Shown: one piece after another, positions 17,992 through 27,653 of the stretch
How positions within the stretch are numbered: the first letter of the stretch is position 1
Layout: the number at the start of each line of letters is the position of its first letter
Assembly (NCBI GenBank): GCA_016793165.1
Contig: JAEULA010000016.1
Coordinates: 124,001-188,000, forward strand
Origin: Alphaproteobacteria bacterium
Lineage (GTDB): Bacteria > Pseudomonadota > Alphaproteobacteria > CACIAM-22H2
DNA length: 64,000 nucleotides
Direction of reading: 5' to 3'
Notes under the pieces: model-generated
Database searches by the model: none
Told to the model about the DNA's origin: nothing
Seen by the model: only the letters and a program-made list of their open reading frames with translations
Made by a program: the position numbers and the translations under genes

Positions 17992-18969
17992 ATGCGGTTC
18001 ATCACCCAGCGCCTGTTCCACAGCCTGTTCGTGCTGTGGGCGGTCGTGACGATCCTGTTCCTGATGTTCCGGCTCATGCCGGGCGACCCGATGGCGGCCT
18101 ATATCAGCGAGGCCCTCACCGAGGAGTCGCAGAACGCGATCCGTCAGCAGTTCGGCCTCGACCAGCCGCTGTGGCGGCAATACCTGATCTATCTCGCCAA
18201 TCTCGCCCGCGGCGAGCTCGGCATGTCGTTCCACGCCCGCCAGCCCGTGATCGAGATCATCCTCGGCGCGCTGCCCAACACGGTCGCCCTCACCGTCACC
18301 GGGCTCGTGCTCGCCTACGCGTTCGGCGTGGTCGCCGGAGCCTTCCTCGCCTGGAAGCGCGGCACCTGGATCGAGGGCGTCGCCATCCCGATCGTGCTCG
18401 GCACGCGCGCTGCGCCGGAGTTCTGGGTCGGCATGGTGCTCCTCGCGATCTTCAGCTTCACCCTGGGCTGGTTCCCGTCGGGCGGCGCGAACAGCGCGGG
18501 CATGTTCTACAAGGGCGAGCTCGACCGCATGACCTCGCTCGACTTCCTGCACCACCTCGTCCTGCCCGCCTTCACGCTCGCGCTGTACCTGCAGGGGTTG
18601 CCGCTTCTGCTGATGCGTTCGACCATGCTCGAGGTCATGCACGAGGACTTCGTCACCATGGCCCGCATGAAGGGCCTGTCGGAGTGGCGCATCGTGCTCG
18701 CCCACGCCGCGCGCAACGCGCTGCTGCCCGTCGTCACCGCCTTCGCGCTCAGCCTCGGCGCGCTGATCGGCGGCAACGTCGTGGTCGAGCTCGTGTTCAG
18801 CTGGCCCGGGCTCGGCCGCATCCTGGTCAACGCCGTGATGGCGAGCGACTACCCGGTCGCCCAGGGGGCCTTCTTTCTCGTCGCCCTCGCGCTGATCGCC
18901 ATGAACTTCGTCGCCGATCTCCTCTATGCCGTCCTCGATCCGCGGGTGGGTCATGCGCGCGCCGGCTGA
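17992..18969 (+). CDS. ABC transporter permease, DppB/OppB family
   Basis: Inner-membrane subunit of a peptide/nickel-type importer, 325 aa. The N-terminus shows the family's first membrane helix and FRLMPGDP motif (about 24-31), then about five further helices. The EAA-type loop MARMKGLSEWRIVLAHAARN (near 223-242) contacts the ATPases. The ATG at 17992 fits the family start; no strong Shine-Dalgarno site is seen. It overlaps the next permease gene by 17 nt. Confidence 0.94.
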   Translation: MRFITQRLFHSLFVLWAVVTILFLMFRLMPGDPMAAYISEALTEESQNAIRQQFGLDQPLWRQYLIYLANLARGELGMSFHARQPVIEIILGALPNTVALTVTGLVLAYAFGVVAGAFLAWKRGTWIEGVAIPIVLGTRAAPEFWVGMVLLAIFSFTLGWFPSGGANSAGMFYKGELDRMTSLDFLHHLVLPAFTLALYLQGLPLLLMRSTMLEVMHEDFVTMARMKGLSEWRIVLAHAARNALLPVVTAFALSLGALIGGNVVVELVFSWPGLGRILVNAVMASDYPVAQGAFFLVALALIAMNFVADLLYAVLDPRVGHARAG

Positions 18970-19870
18970 ACCGCGCGAGGTCGCGATCGAGATCCGCGCC
19001 GCGCCGCGCGAGAGCCTGCCGCGCCGGCTGTTGCGCCTCGCCGTCAGCGACCGGTTCGCGTCGGCCGGGCTCGTCATCTATGCCGCCTTCATCCTCGTGG
19101 CGCTGTTCGCCGACCAGATCGCCACCCACGACCCGCTCGAGATCCTGTTCCGCGCCAACGGCCGCGTCGCCGCGAACATGGCGCCGGACGGCACCTTCCT
19201 GCTCGGCACGACCAATCTCGGCCGCGACGTCTTCTCGCAGACCGTCTACGGCGCGCGCAGCGCGCTGATCGTCGGGCTGAGCGCGGCGGTGATCGTCGTC
19301 GTGATCGGCACGATCGTCGGCCTGCTCGCCGGCTATTTCGGGCGCTGGATCGACACCGCGCTGATGCGGCTGGCGGACATCGCGCTCGCGATCCCCTTCC
19401 TGCCCTTCGTCATCGTGCTCACCGCCTTCCTGCGGCCGAGCACGAAGAACGTCGTCATCGCCGTCGCCTGCCTGCTCTGGGCCAACACCGCGCGCGTCGT
19501 GCGCGCCCAGGTCCTGACCGTGCGCGAGCGCGCCTACGTCGAGGCCGCCCGCGTCACCGGGGCGAGCGACATGCGCATCATCTTCAGCCACGTCGCGCCG
19601 AACATCCTGCCGATCTCCTTCCTCTACGGCTCGATCGTGATCGGCTGGGCGATCTTCGCCGAGGCGACCGTCAGCTTCATCGGCCTCGGCCCGACCGACA
19701 CCGTGTCGTGGGGCTTCATGCTGCAGGACGCATTCGTCAGCCAGGCATTGTCGCGCGGCAGCTACCACTGGTTCGTGCCGCCGGGCGTCTGCATCATGCT
19801 TGTCGTCGCCGCCGGCTTCTTCCTGAGCCGCGGCTACGAGGAGCTGCTCTTCCCCAAGCTGCGGGACTGA
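18953..19870 (+). CDS. ABC transporter permease, DppC/OppC family
   Basis: Second permease of the importer, 305 aa from the ATG at 18953 (an in-frame ATG at 18926 would add nine residues but has no ribosome site). Features are the N-terminal hydrophobic helix near 30-50, the LLGTTNLGRDVFSQTVYGAR segment typical of DppC proteins, further helices, and the EAA loop EAARVTGASDMRIIFSHV. It begins inside the end of the DppB-type gene and is followed 5 nt later by the first ATPase, so the genes are coupled. Confidence 0.93.
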   Translation: MRAPAEPREVAIEIRAAPRESLPRRLLRLAVSDRFASAGLVIYAAFILVALFADQIATHDPLEILFRANGRVAANMAPDGTFLLGTTNLGRDVFSQTVYGARSALIVGLSAAVIVVVIGTIVGLLAGYFGRWIDTALMRLADIALAIPFLPFVIVLTAFLRPSTKNVVIAVACLLWANTARVVRAQVLTVRERAYVEAARVTGASDMRIIFSHVAPNILPISFLYGSIVIGWAIFAEATVSFIGLGPTDTVSWGFMLQDAFVSQALSRGSYHWFVPPGVCIMLVVAAGFFLSRGYEELLFPKLRD

Positions 19871-19875
19871 GCGCG

Positions 19876-20880
19876 ATGATCCTCGAAGTCGACGACCTCC
19901 ACGTCCACTACCGCACCGGCCGCGGCACCGTGCGCGCGGTCGACGGCGCCCGCTTCGAGGTGCCGCGGGGCGCCGTCGTCGGTCTGGTGGGCGAGTCCGG
20001 CTGCGGCAAGACGACGGTCGCGCGCGCGATCACCGGCGTGATGGCGCGCAACGCCGCGGTCGCCGGCGGCGCGATCCGCTTCGACGGCACCGACCTGACC
20101 CGCCTCGCCGAGCGCGACTACGCGGCGCTGCGCTGGCGCTCGATCGCCTTCGTGCCGCAGAGCGCGATGAACTCGCTCGATCCCGTCTACCGCGTCGGCA
20201 CGCAGCTCGCCGAGGTGCTCACGCTGCGCGGCGGCCTCTCGCGCGAGGCCGCCGACCGCCGCGCCGCCGAGCTGTTCGAGCTCGTCGGCCTCGACCCGAG
20301 CCGCCTGCGCGACTACCCGCACCAGTTCTCGGGCGGCATGCGCCAGCGCGCGGCGATCGCCCTCGCTTTGGCGCTCGACCCGAAGCTCGTGATCGCCGAC
20401 GAGCCGGTCACCGCCCTCGACGTGATCGTGCAGCGCCAGGTGCTCGACGTGGTGCGAACGCTGCAGAAGCGCCTCAAGCTCTCGATGATCCTCGTGACCC
20501 ACGACATCAGCGTCGTGGCCTATGTCTGCGACCGCGTCGTGGTGATGTACGCGGGCCAGGTGGTGGAGTCCGGCCCCACAGGGACGGTGCTCGAGCGGCC
20601 GTCGCATCCCTACACGATGGGGCTGACCAACGCGTTTCCCGATCTCGAGCGCAGCGGCGGCGAGCTCGTGCCGATCGAGGGCGATCCGCCCGATCTCGTG
20701 GCGCCGCCCACGGGCTGCCGCTTCGCCGCCCGGTGCCCGTTCGTGCTTGCGCAGTGCCGCGAGGCGCCGCCGCCGATGACGGCGCTCGAGGATGGCCATG
20801 CGGCGGCGTGCTGGCGGATCGCGGAGGCCGCGGCGCTGCGGTCCCTGGCCGGGGAGGTCGCCACGTGGCAGCGCTCGTAG
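19876..20880 (+). CDS. ABC transporter ATP-binding protein, DppD/OppD family
   Basis: First of two ATPases of the importer, 334 aa. It has Walker [10 protein letters not shown], signature FSGGMRQR (F replaces the usual L), Walker [13 protein letters not shown] and H-loop VTHDIS. The C-terminal oligopeptide-transporter region has the Cys-rich [15 protein letters not shown] element that binds an Fe-S cluster in some homologues. Start ATG 19876 is inferred from the family start [10 protein letters not shown]. Its end overlaps the next ATPase by 16 nt. Confidence 0.94.
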   Translation: MILEVDDLHVHYRTGRGTVRAVDGARFEVPRGAVVGLVGESGCGKTTVARAITGVMARNAAVAGGAIRFDGTDLTRLAERDYAALRWRSIAFVPQSAMNSLDPVYRVGTQLAEVLTLRGGLSREAADRRAAELFELVGLDPSRLRDYPHQFSGGMRQRAAIALALALDPKLVIADEPVTALDVIVQRQVLDVVRTLQKRLKLSMILVTHDISVVAYVCDRVVVMYAGQVVESGPTGTVLERPSHPYTMGLTNAFPDLERSGGELVPIEGDPPDLVAPPTGCRFAARCPFVLAQCREAPPPMTALEDGHAAACWRIAEAAALRSLAGEVATWQRS

Positions 20881-21839
20881 AGGCCCGGGGGCTGACGAAG
20901 CACTTCGCGACCGCGCGCGCGATCGGCGACGTCCTGCGCGGGCGGCGCCCGCTGGTCCGCGCGGTCGACGGCATCGACCTCGAGGTCGCGCGCGGCGAGA
21001 GCGTGGGCCTGCTCGGCGAGTCCGGCTGCGGCAAGACCACGACGGGCCGCCTGCTGCTCGACCTCGTGCGCCCCAGCGCCGGCACGGTGCGGTTCGACGG
21101 CGCGGACGTCGCGGGGCTCGACAAGGCCGCGCGCCTGCGCTTCCGGCGGCGCGCGCAGCTCGTGTTCCAGAACCCGTTCGACGCGCTCAATCCGCGCTTC
21201 ACCATCGGCCGCGCGCTGGCCGAGCCGCTGGTCAATGCCGGCATCGCGCGCGACGAGCACGCCGGGCGCATCGCCCGGGCGCTGGAGCGCGTGCGCCTGC
21301 CGCCGCTGGCGCGCTTCGCCGACGCCTATCCGCACCAGCTCTCGGGCGGCCAGCTGCAGCGCGTCGTGCTCGCCCGCGCGCTGGTGCTCGAACCGGACTT
21401 CCTCGTCGCCGACGAGCCGGTGTCGATGCTCGACGTGTCGGTCCGCGCCGGCGTGCTGAACGTGCTGCGGGATGTGCGCGACAAGCTCGGCCTCGCCGCC
21501 GTCTACATCAGCCACGACCTCGCGCTCGTCCGCTACGTCTGCGCCCGCACCCTGGTCATGTATCTCGGCATCATCGTCGAGGACGGGCCCACCGAGGACG
21601 TGGTCCGCGCGCCCCTGCACCCCTACACCCGCGCCCTCGTCCAGGCGGTGCCGGTGCCGCGCGTGAACCAGTCGCGCGAGAGGCTCCCGATCACCGGCAA
21701 CGTGCCCGACGCGCGCAATCCGCCGTCGGGCTGCCGCTTCCGCGATCGCTGCCCGGCCGCCCAGGCGCGATGCGCCGAGGCGGCGCCACAGCTGCGCGAC
21801 GTCGCCCCGCGCCGGCGCGTCGCCTGCCATTTCGTCTGA
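20865..21839 (+). CDS. ABC transporter ATP-binding protein, DppF/OppF family
   Basis: Second ATPase of the importer, 324 aa. It has Walker [11 protein letters not shown]-loop LVFQNPFDALNPRF, signature LSGGQLQR, Walker B FLVADEPVSMLD, H-loop ISHDLAL and the C-terminal Cys-rich element GCRFRDRCPAAQARC. The start is a GTG at 20865 because GGGGAGG lies 7 nt upstream and the reading begins [13 protein letters not shown]; it starts inside the end of the DppD-type gene. With the two permeases and the binding protein the transporter is complete. Confidence 0.93.
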   Translation: MAALVEARGLTKHFATARAIGDVLRGRRPLVRAVDGIDLEVARGESVGLLGESGCGKTTTGRLLLDLVRPSAGTVRFDGADVAGLDKAARLRFRRRAQLVFQNPFDALNPRFTIGRALAEPLVNAGIARDEHAGRIARALERVRLPPLARFADAYPHQLSGGQLQRVVLARALVLEPDFLVADEPVSMLDVSVRAGVLNVLRDVRDKLGLAAVYISHDLALVRYVCARTLVMYLGIIVEDGPTEDVVRAPLHPYTRALVQAVPVPRVNQSRERLPITGNVPDARNPPSGCRFRDRCPAAQARCAEAAPQLRDVAPRRRVACHFV

Positions 21840-21862
21840 CCACGCGAAGAAGGGAACCCGCC

Positions 21863-23587
21863 ATGCTCGACAACCTGCGCACCGTCCTCGACGACGTCAC
21901 GATCGACGCGCCCTGGGAGCTGACCGAGGTCTTCTCGAAGTTCCCGCGCTGGAAGCCCGAGGACGTCAACGCCTCGTGCGACATGATGGTCGAGCGGCTG
22001 AAGCGCCACGGCGTTCCGGTGACGGTGCTCGAGCCGGAGCTCTATCTCTCGATTCCCTACGAGGCCGCGGTGAAGGCCGCGGGGCGGACCTACCGCGCCA
22101 AGCCGCCGGCCTATTCGAGGACGACGGCGGGGCTCGAGGGCGAACTGGTCTACGTGCCGGCCGCCTACTCGAAATCCGTCTCGACGCTGTTCCAGAAGAA
22201 CCAGGATCCCAATGCGATGTCCGCCGAGCGGCTGCGCGGCAAGATCGTCATCTCCGAGGGCTTCGCATTCCCGCAGAAGATGCGGGAGTTCGAGGAGCTC
22301 GGCGCGATCGGCGTGATCGCGGTCAACCCCGGCGTCGACATCCACTGGGGCATCTGCACGTCGATCTGGGGCACGCCCGATCTCGACGACCTGCCGCGCA
22401 AGCCCGGCATCCCGGTGGCGGCGGTCAACAATCCAGACGGCCAGGCGCTGATCGAGCTCGCGGCCAAGGGCGGCAAGGCGACGATCGTCACCCGGCTCGA
22501 CGAGGGCTGGTTCCGGCAGAAGCTCCCGGTCGTCGAGATCAAGGGGCGGGAGCAGCCGGAGAAGTTCGTGCTGCTGCACGGCCACTACGATTCCTGGGAC
22601 GTCGGGGTCGGCGACAACGCCACCGGCAATGCGACCATGCTGGAGATCGCCCGCGTGCTGTGGAAGCACCGCGACAAGCTCAAGCGCAGCGTCCGCCTGG
22701 CCTGGTGGCCGGGCCACTCGACCGGCCGCTATGCCGGCTCGACCTGGTTCGCGGACCAGTTCGCGATCGATCTCGACGAGAACTGCGTCGCGCAGCTGAA
22801 CTGCGACTCCCCCGGCTGCCGTTGGGCGACCGAGTTCAAGGACATCTCGTGGATGAAGGAGGCCGAGGCATTCGCGCAGGCCGTCATCAAGGAGGTCACC
22901 GGCCAGGACGCGCACGGCGAACGCCCGCACCGCGCCGGAGACTACTCGTTCAACAACATCGGGCTGTCCAGCCTGATGATGCTGAGCTCGACCATGAAGG
23001 TCGAGAAGCGCGAGGAGATGGGCTACTACGCCGTCGGCGGCTGCGGCGGCAACATCGCCTGGCATACCGAGAACGACACGCTGGAGATCGCCGATCGCGA
23101 CATCATGCTGCGCGACATCAAGGTCTATCTCGGCCTGTGCCTGCGCATCGCGAATGCCGACGTGCTGCCCTTCGACTGGCGCGCGATCGCCGGCGAGTTC
23201 CTCGAGACGATCGCGAAGTACCAGAAGGGCGCCGGCGCCGCCTTCGACCTCGGCCCGGCCAGGGCGGCGGCGGAGGGGCTCAAGGCGAGCCTCGACCGCT
23301 TCCACGCGGCGATCGCCGCCAAGAACGTGCCGGCGCGCCGCGCGAGCGACACCATCCAGGCGCTGGCCCGCATCCTCGTGCCGGTGAACCACACGCGCGG
23401 CCCGCGCTTCCGGCACGACCCGGCGACGCCGGTGCAGCCGCTGCCGGCCATCGCCCTCGCGGCCGAGCTGGGCGGCATGCCGGCGGAGACGCGCGGCTTC
23501 GCGCTGACCACGCTGCGCCGCGGCCAGAACCGCGTCGTCGCCGCCCTGCGCGAGGCGACGCGACTGGTCGACGGCGCGCTGGCGTGA
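21863..23587 (+). CDS. M28 family peptidase-like protein with altered active site
   Basis: 574 aa, cytoplasmic (no signal). A PA-like inserted domain (about 90-215) precedes an M28 catalytic domain with GHYDSWDVGVGDNATGN: metal-binding H241 and D251 and nearby D243. The motif that normally carries the catalytic Glu-Glu pair before a Gly-Ser (EExGLxGS) here reads WPGHSTGRYAGS (282-293), without either glutamate. A distal histidine may be that of NIAWHTEND. It may therefore be a non-canonical hydrolase or a binding protein. It follows the Dpp-type ATPases by 23 bp with an AAGGGA site, so it probably acts on the imported peptide-like compound. Confidence 0.8.
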   Translation: MLDNLRTVLDDVTIDAPWELTEVFSKFPRWKPEDVNASCDMMVERLKRHGVPVTVLEPELYLSIPYEAAVKAAGRTYRAKPPAYSRTTAGLEGELVYVPAAYSKSVSTLFQKNQDPNAMSAERLRGKIVISEGFAFPQKMREFEELGAIGVIAVNPGVDIHWGICTSIWGTPDLDDLPRKPGIPVAAVNNPDGQALIELAAKGGKATIVTRLDEGWFRQKLPVVEIKGREQPEKFVLLHGHYDSWDVGVGDNATGNATMLEIARVLWKHRDKLKRSVRLAWWPGHSTGRYAGSTWFADQFAIDLDENCVAQLNCDSPGCRWATEFKDISWMKEAEAFAQAVIKEVTGQDAHGERPHRAGDYSFNNIGLSSLMMLSSTMKVEKREEMGYYAVGGCGGNIAWHTENDTLEIADRDIMLRDIKVYLGLCLRIANADVLPFDWRAIAGEFLETIAKYQKGAGAAFDLGPARAAAEGLKASLDRFHAAIAAKNVPARRASDTIQALARILVPVNHTRGPRFRHDPATPVQPLPAIALAAELGGMPAETRGFALTTLRRGQNRVVAALREATRLVDGALA

Positions 23588-23600
23588 CGATCCGATCAAA

Positions 23601-23630
23601 CCCGGGCCGGAGCGATCGCTCCGGCCCGGG
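23601..23630. terminator. 30 bp perfect palindrome after the M28-like gene
   Basis: CCCGGGCCGGAGCGA is immediately followed by its exact reverse complement. It would form a very stable hairpin but has no T-run; it lies in the 61 bp between the M28-like gene and the hydantoinase B gene. It may act as an intercistronic processing or attenuation structure, or alternatively as a protein-binding dyad. Confidence 0.6.
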
Positions 23631-23648
23631 CTGTCCCACCGGGAGTCG

Positions 23649-25442
23649 ATGATGGACGATACGAAGACCCGCGCGACCACGTGCGATGCCGTCACGCTGG
23701 AGATCATCAAGGGTGCGCTGCGCGCGGCGCTCGCCGAGATGGAGGCGCTGATCGAGCGCACCGCGATGTCGAACGTGATCCGCGAGAAGAAGGACTTCTT
23801 CGCGGGATACTTCGATCCCGTGGGCCGGCTCGTGATCGGCACGCCGCTGCCGGTCTTCGGCCACATCATCGGGCCGATCCTGGCGCAGTATCCGGCCGAA
23901 ACGATGCGGCCCGGCGACCTCTACTGGTACAACGACGTCTACGGCAGCCAGGGCGGCGTCACGCACTCCAACGACCAGGTCTTCGCGTCGCCGGTCTTCG
24001 TGGACGGGAAGCTGTCCGGCTTCAGCCAGGGCTGGGCGCATTTCACCGACATCGGCGGCTCGGCGCCGGGCTCGATGTCGCCCAATGCGACCGATCATTT
24101 CCAGGAGGGGCTGATCATCCCGCCGACGCGGCTCTACCGCGAGGGCGTCCTCAACGAGGACGTCTTCCGCATGTTCGTGCGCAACTCGCGGTTTCCCATG
24201 CTGCTGCGCGGCGACACGCGGGCGCTGACCGCCTCGGTGCGGCTCGGCGAGCAGCGGCTGCTCGAGCTGTTCGCCCGCTTCGGCCGCGACGTCGTGCTCG
24301 ACGGCTTCGAGCGGCTCAACGACCAGACCGCCGCGATCATGCGCCGCAAGGTGCAGGCGGTGTTCAAGCCCGGCCGCTACAGCTTCGCCGACGTGGTGGA
24401 GTCCGACGGCCACGGCAACGGCCCGTTCAAGATCCGGCTCAGCGTCGAGGCCTCCGACAACGGCGTCGTCTTCGACACGACCGCCACCGACGACCAGTCG
24501 CCGGGGCCGATCAACTGGCTCATGAACCCGGCCGTGCCGCGGATGATCTACGGCCTCTACCTCGCCGGGGACACGCCGGACCTGATGATCAACGAGGGCA
24601 TGATGCGCTCGATCGACGAGGTGCGGCTGCGCGAGGGCTCGCTGCTGCAGCCGCGCTTCCCCGCCGCGGTCGGCCACCGCGGCCTTGCCCTGGTGCGCGT
24701 CATGAACATGTGCGTCGGGCTCGCCGACGTCGCCACCGGCGGACAGGGCAACGCCGGCGGCAACTCCTACGCGCTGTGGTGGCTGCGAGGCACCGATCCC
24801 GAGACCGGCGAGACGATCTTCATGGGCGACGGCATCGGAACCGGCTACGGCGCACGGCCCTACGCCGACGGCCACGACGCCGTCTACTTCATCGCGCAGG
24901 AGTGCAACCCGGCCGAGTTCCTCGACCAGCTCTATCCCGTGCGCGTGCTCCGCTACGAGATCCGCTGCGACACCGGTGGACCGGGGCGCTGGCGCGGGGG
25001 CTGCGGCGTCGTGCGCGAGATCGAGTGGCGCGGACCCGACGTCGTGCTGGCCAACCGCCTCGACTCCACCAATTCGCCACCCTGGGGCGTGAACGGCGGC
25101 AAGTGCGGCGCCATCGGCCGCGTCGTCTTCAATCCTGACCGGCCCGGCGAGCGCGAGCTCCAGCCGATCGCCGAGGGCACGGTCGTGCGCAAGGGCGACG
25201 TGCTGCGGATGGAGACCGGCGGCGGCGGCGGCTGGGGCCACCCGCACGACCGCGAGCCCGATCGGGTCCTCGCCGACGTGCTCGGCGGATTCGTCAGCGC
25301 CGATGCGGCGCGCGACGAGTACGGGGTCGCGCTCACCGCGGCCGGCGATGCCGTCGACGAGGCCGCGACCGCGGCGCTCCGCAGCCGCCGCTATCCCACC
25401 AAGCTCTTCCACCGCGGCGACTATCGCGACGCGATGACCTGA
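23649..25442 (+). CDS. Hydantoinase B / oxoprolinase family protein
   Basis: 597 aa HyuB-type subunit of an ATP-dependent hydantoinase, 5-oxoprolinase or acetone-carboxylase-related complex. Family signatures seen include TLEIIKGALRAALAEMEALI near the start, NDVYGSQGGVTHSNDQVFAS (about 97-116), a long central glycine-rich region with GGQGNAGGNSYALWW, and the C-terminal METGGGGGWGHPHDR typical of this family. Two ATGs are adjacent (23649, 23652) after GGGAGT. The partner HyuA is 9 bp downstream. The gene follows a peptide-type importer, so an N-carbamoyl, hydantoin or lactam substrate is plausible. Confidence 0.9.
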   Translation: MMDDTKTRATTCDAVTLEIIKGALRAALAEMEALIERTAMSNVIREKKDFFAGYFDPVGRLVIGTPLPVFGHIIGPILAQYPAETMRPGDLYWYNDVYGSQGGVTHSNDQVFASPVFVDGKLSGFSQGWAHFTDIGGSAPGSMSPNATDHFQEGLIIPPTRLYREGVLNEDVFRMFVRNSRFPMLLRGDTRALTASVRLGEQRLLELFARFGRDVVLDGFERLNDQTAAIMRRKVQAVFKPGRYSFADVVESDGHGNGPFKIRLSVEASDNGVVFDTTATDDQSPGPINWLMNPAVPRMIYGLYLAGDTPDLMINEGMMRSIDEVRLREGSLLQPRFPAAVGHRGLALVRVMNMCVGLADVATGGQGNAGGNSYALWWLRGTDPETGETIFMGDGIGTGYGARPYADGHDAVYFIAQECNPAEFLDQLYPVRVLRYEIRCDTGGPGRWRGGCGVVREIEWRGPDVVLANRLDSTNSPPWGVNGGKCGAIGRVVFNPDRPGERELQPIAEGTVVRKGDVLRMETGGGGGWGHPHDREPDRVLADVLGGFVSADAARDEYGVALTAAGDAVDEAATAALRSRRYPTKLFHRGDYRDAMT

Positions 25443-25451
25443 CGGACGACC

Positions 25452-27512
25452 ATGACATCCCCGCACCGCGACGCCGCCGTCGCCATCGACATCGGCGGCA
25501 CCTTCACCGACATCACGCTCCTCGACCGGCGCAGCGGCCGGACATGGAACGCGAAGACGCCGACGACGCCCGAGGATCCCTCGATCGGCTTCATGACCGG
25601 GATCGAGCAGGCGCTCGCCGCGGCGGGCATCGCTCCGGAATCGCTCGCCCACGTCTTCCACGGCACCACGGTGGCGACGAACCTGATCCTCGAGGGCAAG
25701 GGGGCCACGGCTGCGCTGATCACCAGCGAGGGCTTCAAGCACATCCTGGAGATCGGCCGCCACGACATCCCGCGCAAGGCGAACATCTATGCCTGGATCA
25801 AGCCCAAGCGCCCCGTCCCGCCGGAACGCGTGTTCGCGGTGCGCGGGCGACTGGACCACGACGGCAGCGAGATCGTGCCGCTCGACGAGGCGGCCGTCCG
25901 GACGGCCGCGCGCCGCATCCGCGATTCGGGAGCGGCGGGCATCGCGGTCTGCCTGCTGCACAGCTACGCCAATCCGGCCCACGAACGGCGCGTGCGCGAG
26001 CTGATCCTCGACGAGACGCCCGGCGCGCTGGTCTCGCTCTCGAGCGACGTGCTGCCCGTGTTCCGCGAGTACGAGCGCAGCATGGCGACGATCCTCAACG
26101 TCTATGTCATGCCCGCGGTCTCCAGCTACGTCGCGCGGCTCGAGGAGCGACTCGCGGCGCGGCGCGTCCATGCCCCCCTTCTGCTGATGAAGTCCAACGG
26201 CGGCGTGACCGGCGCGACCACGATCCGCCGCGAGCCGGTGCAGACGGCGCTGTCCGGGCCGGCGGCCGGCGTGATGGGCGCGGTCCATGTCGGCGCGCTC
26301 GCCGGCCAGCGCAACCTCATCACCATCGACATCGGCGGCACCTCCGCGGACATCTGCCTGATCAAGAACGGCGAGCCCGCGATCAACCACCAGGGCCGCA
26401 TCGGCGACTGGCCGCTGCACGTGCCTATGATCGATATCAATACGATCGGCGCCGGGGGCGGCTCCCTCGCGCGGGTCGATGCCGACGGCAACCTCACGGT
26501 CGGCCCACGCAGCGCCGGCGCCAAGCCGGGACCGGCTTGCTACGGCCGCGGCGGCGTCGAGCCGACGGTGACCGACGCGAACCTGCTGCTCGGCCGCCTC
26601 ACGCCGCGGCTGCTCGACGGCGGCATGACGCTCGACGTCGAGGCCGCGCGGCGCGCAGTCACCGAGCGCGTCGCGCGCCCGCTGGGCCTGTCGCCGCAGC
26701 AGGCCGCGCGCGGCATGCTCTCGATCATCGACAACAACATGGTCGGCGCGATCCGCGTCGTGTCGGTCGAGCGTGGTCACGATCCGCGCGACTTCGTGCT
26801 GCTCCCCTTCGGCGGCGCCGGGCCTTTGCACGCGACCTCGCTGGCGCGCCTGCTGGGGATCAAGACGATCCTGGTGCCGCCGGCGCCCGGAGTCCTGTCG
26901 GCGCTCGGCCTGCTCGTGTCGGACCTCCGCGCCGAGTTCGTGCGCACCGCCCTCCAGCAGCCGCCGCACGACGACGTCGCCGGCATGGCGCGGGTCTTCG
27001 CCGAGCTCGAGGCGCAGGCCGCTTCCTGGTTCTCGCAGGAGGGCGTGCCGCCGGAAGGACGCACGATCCGGCGCCAGGCGAGCCTGCGTTACCTTCACCA
27101 GGGCTTCGAGCTGACCGTGCCCTGGCACGGTGAAAGCGTCACTCAGGCGAACGTCACCGCGACCATCGAAGCGTTTCATGCGCTCCACGAGCAGCTCTAC
27201 ACGTTCAAGCAGGAGGACATGCCGGTCGAGATCGTGACGCTGCGCGTCGGCGCGATCGGCCATCTGCCCCGGCCGCAGCCCGTGACCCTGCCGCGCGCCG
27301 GCGCCCTGTCCGACGCCCAGATCGGGACGCAGCCGATGGATGACGGCGAGGCGGTCCTGCCGACACCGGTCTATGCGCGCGATCGCCTCGGCGCGGGCAG
27401 CCGCATCGCCGGACCGGCGATCATCACGCAGCTCGACGCGACATCGGTGCTGTTTCGCGGCCAGGTTGCAGAAGTCGACGAGCGCGGGAGCTTACTCATT
27501 CGGGAGAGTTGA
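25452..27512 (+). CDS. Hydantoinase A / oxoprolinase family protein
   Basis: 686 aa ATP-binding subunit partner of the preceding HyuB. The N-terminal actin-like phosphate motif is DIGGTFTD (13-20), with HGTTVATN at about 73 and a second DIGGTSAD near residue 292. The C-terminal beta-rich domain includes RYLHQGFELTVP. Together with HyuB it would form the N-methylhydantoinase/5-oxoprolinase-type enzyme, which couples ring opening to ATP hydrolysis. It closes the 16225-27512 operon; a small inverted repeat follows at 27518-27532. Confidence 0.9.
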   Translation: MTSPHRDAAVAIDIGGTFTDITLLDRRSGRTWNAKTPTTPEDPSIGFMTGIEQALAAAGIAPESLAHVFHGTTVATNLILEGKGATAALITSEGFKHILEIGRHDIPRKANIYAWIKPKRPVPPERVFAVRGRLDHDGSEIVPLDEAAVRTAARRIRDSGAAGIAVCLLHSYANPAHERRVRELILDETPGALVSLSSDVLPVFREYERSMATILNVYVMPAVSSYVARLEERLAARRVHAPLLLMKSNGGVTGATTIRREPVQTALSGPAAGVMGAVHVGALAGQRNLITIDIGGTSADICLIKNGEPAINHQGRIGDWPLHVPMIDINTIGAGGGSLARVDADGNLTVGPRSAGAKPGPACYGRGGVEPTVTDANLLLGRLTPRLLDGGMTLDVEAARRAVTERVARPLGLSPQQAARGMLSIIDNNMVGAIRVVSVERGHDPRDFVLLPFGGAGPLHATSLARLLGIKTILVPPAPGVLSALGLLVSDLRAEFVRTALQQPPHDDVAGMARVFAELEAQAASWFSQEGVPPEGRTIRRQASLRYLHQGFELTVPWHGESVTQANVTATIEAFHALHEQLYTFKQEDMPVEIVTLRVGAIGHLPRPQPVTLPRAGALSDAQIGTQPMDDGEAVLPTPVYARDRLGAGSRIAGPAIITQLDATSVLFRGQVAEVDERGSLLIRES

Positions 27513-27653
27513 CGAGGCCGGCGAATTGCCGGAAACAGCACCTGACGTTGGAATTTCGCGATCGACGTACGCGTTTCGACCTCCGAGATCCGGCCCGCCC
27601 CACGGCTGCCGGCGTCGTCGATCGAGTTCCTCGCTTCAACGGGAGCCACCGCA

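Noticed and set aside
16240..19077. Long minus-strand open frame opposite the Dpp-type operon
   Set aside because: It overlaps confirmed transporter genes over its full length and has shadow-frame composition.
23280..27263. Very long open frame on the minus strand (about 1300 codons) opposite the M28/hydantoinase genes
   Set aside because: It is antisense to three well-supported genes, has Arg/Ala/Asp-biased composition and no ribosome site or recognisable domain; high GC produces such shadow frames.
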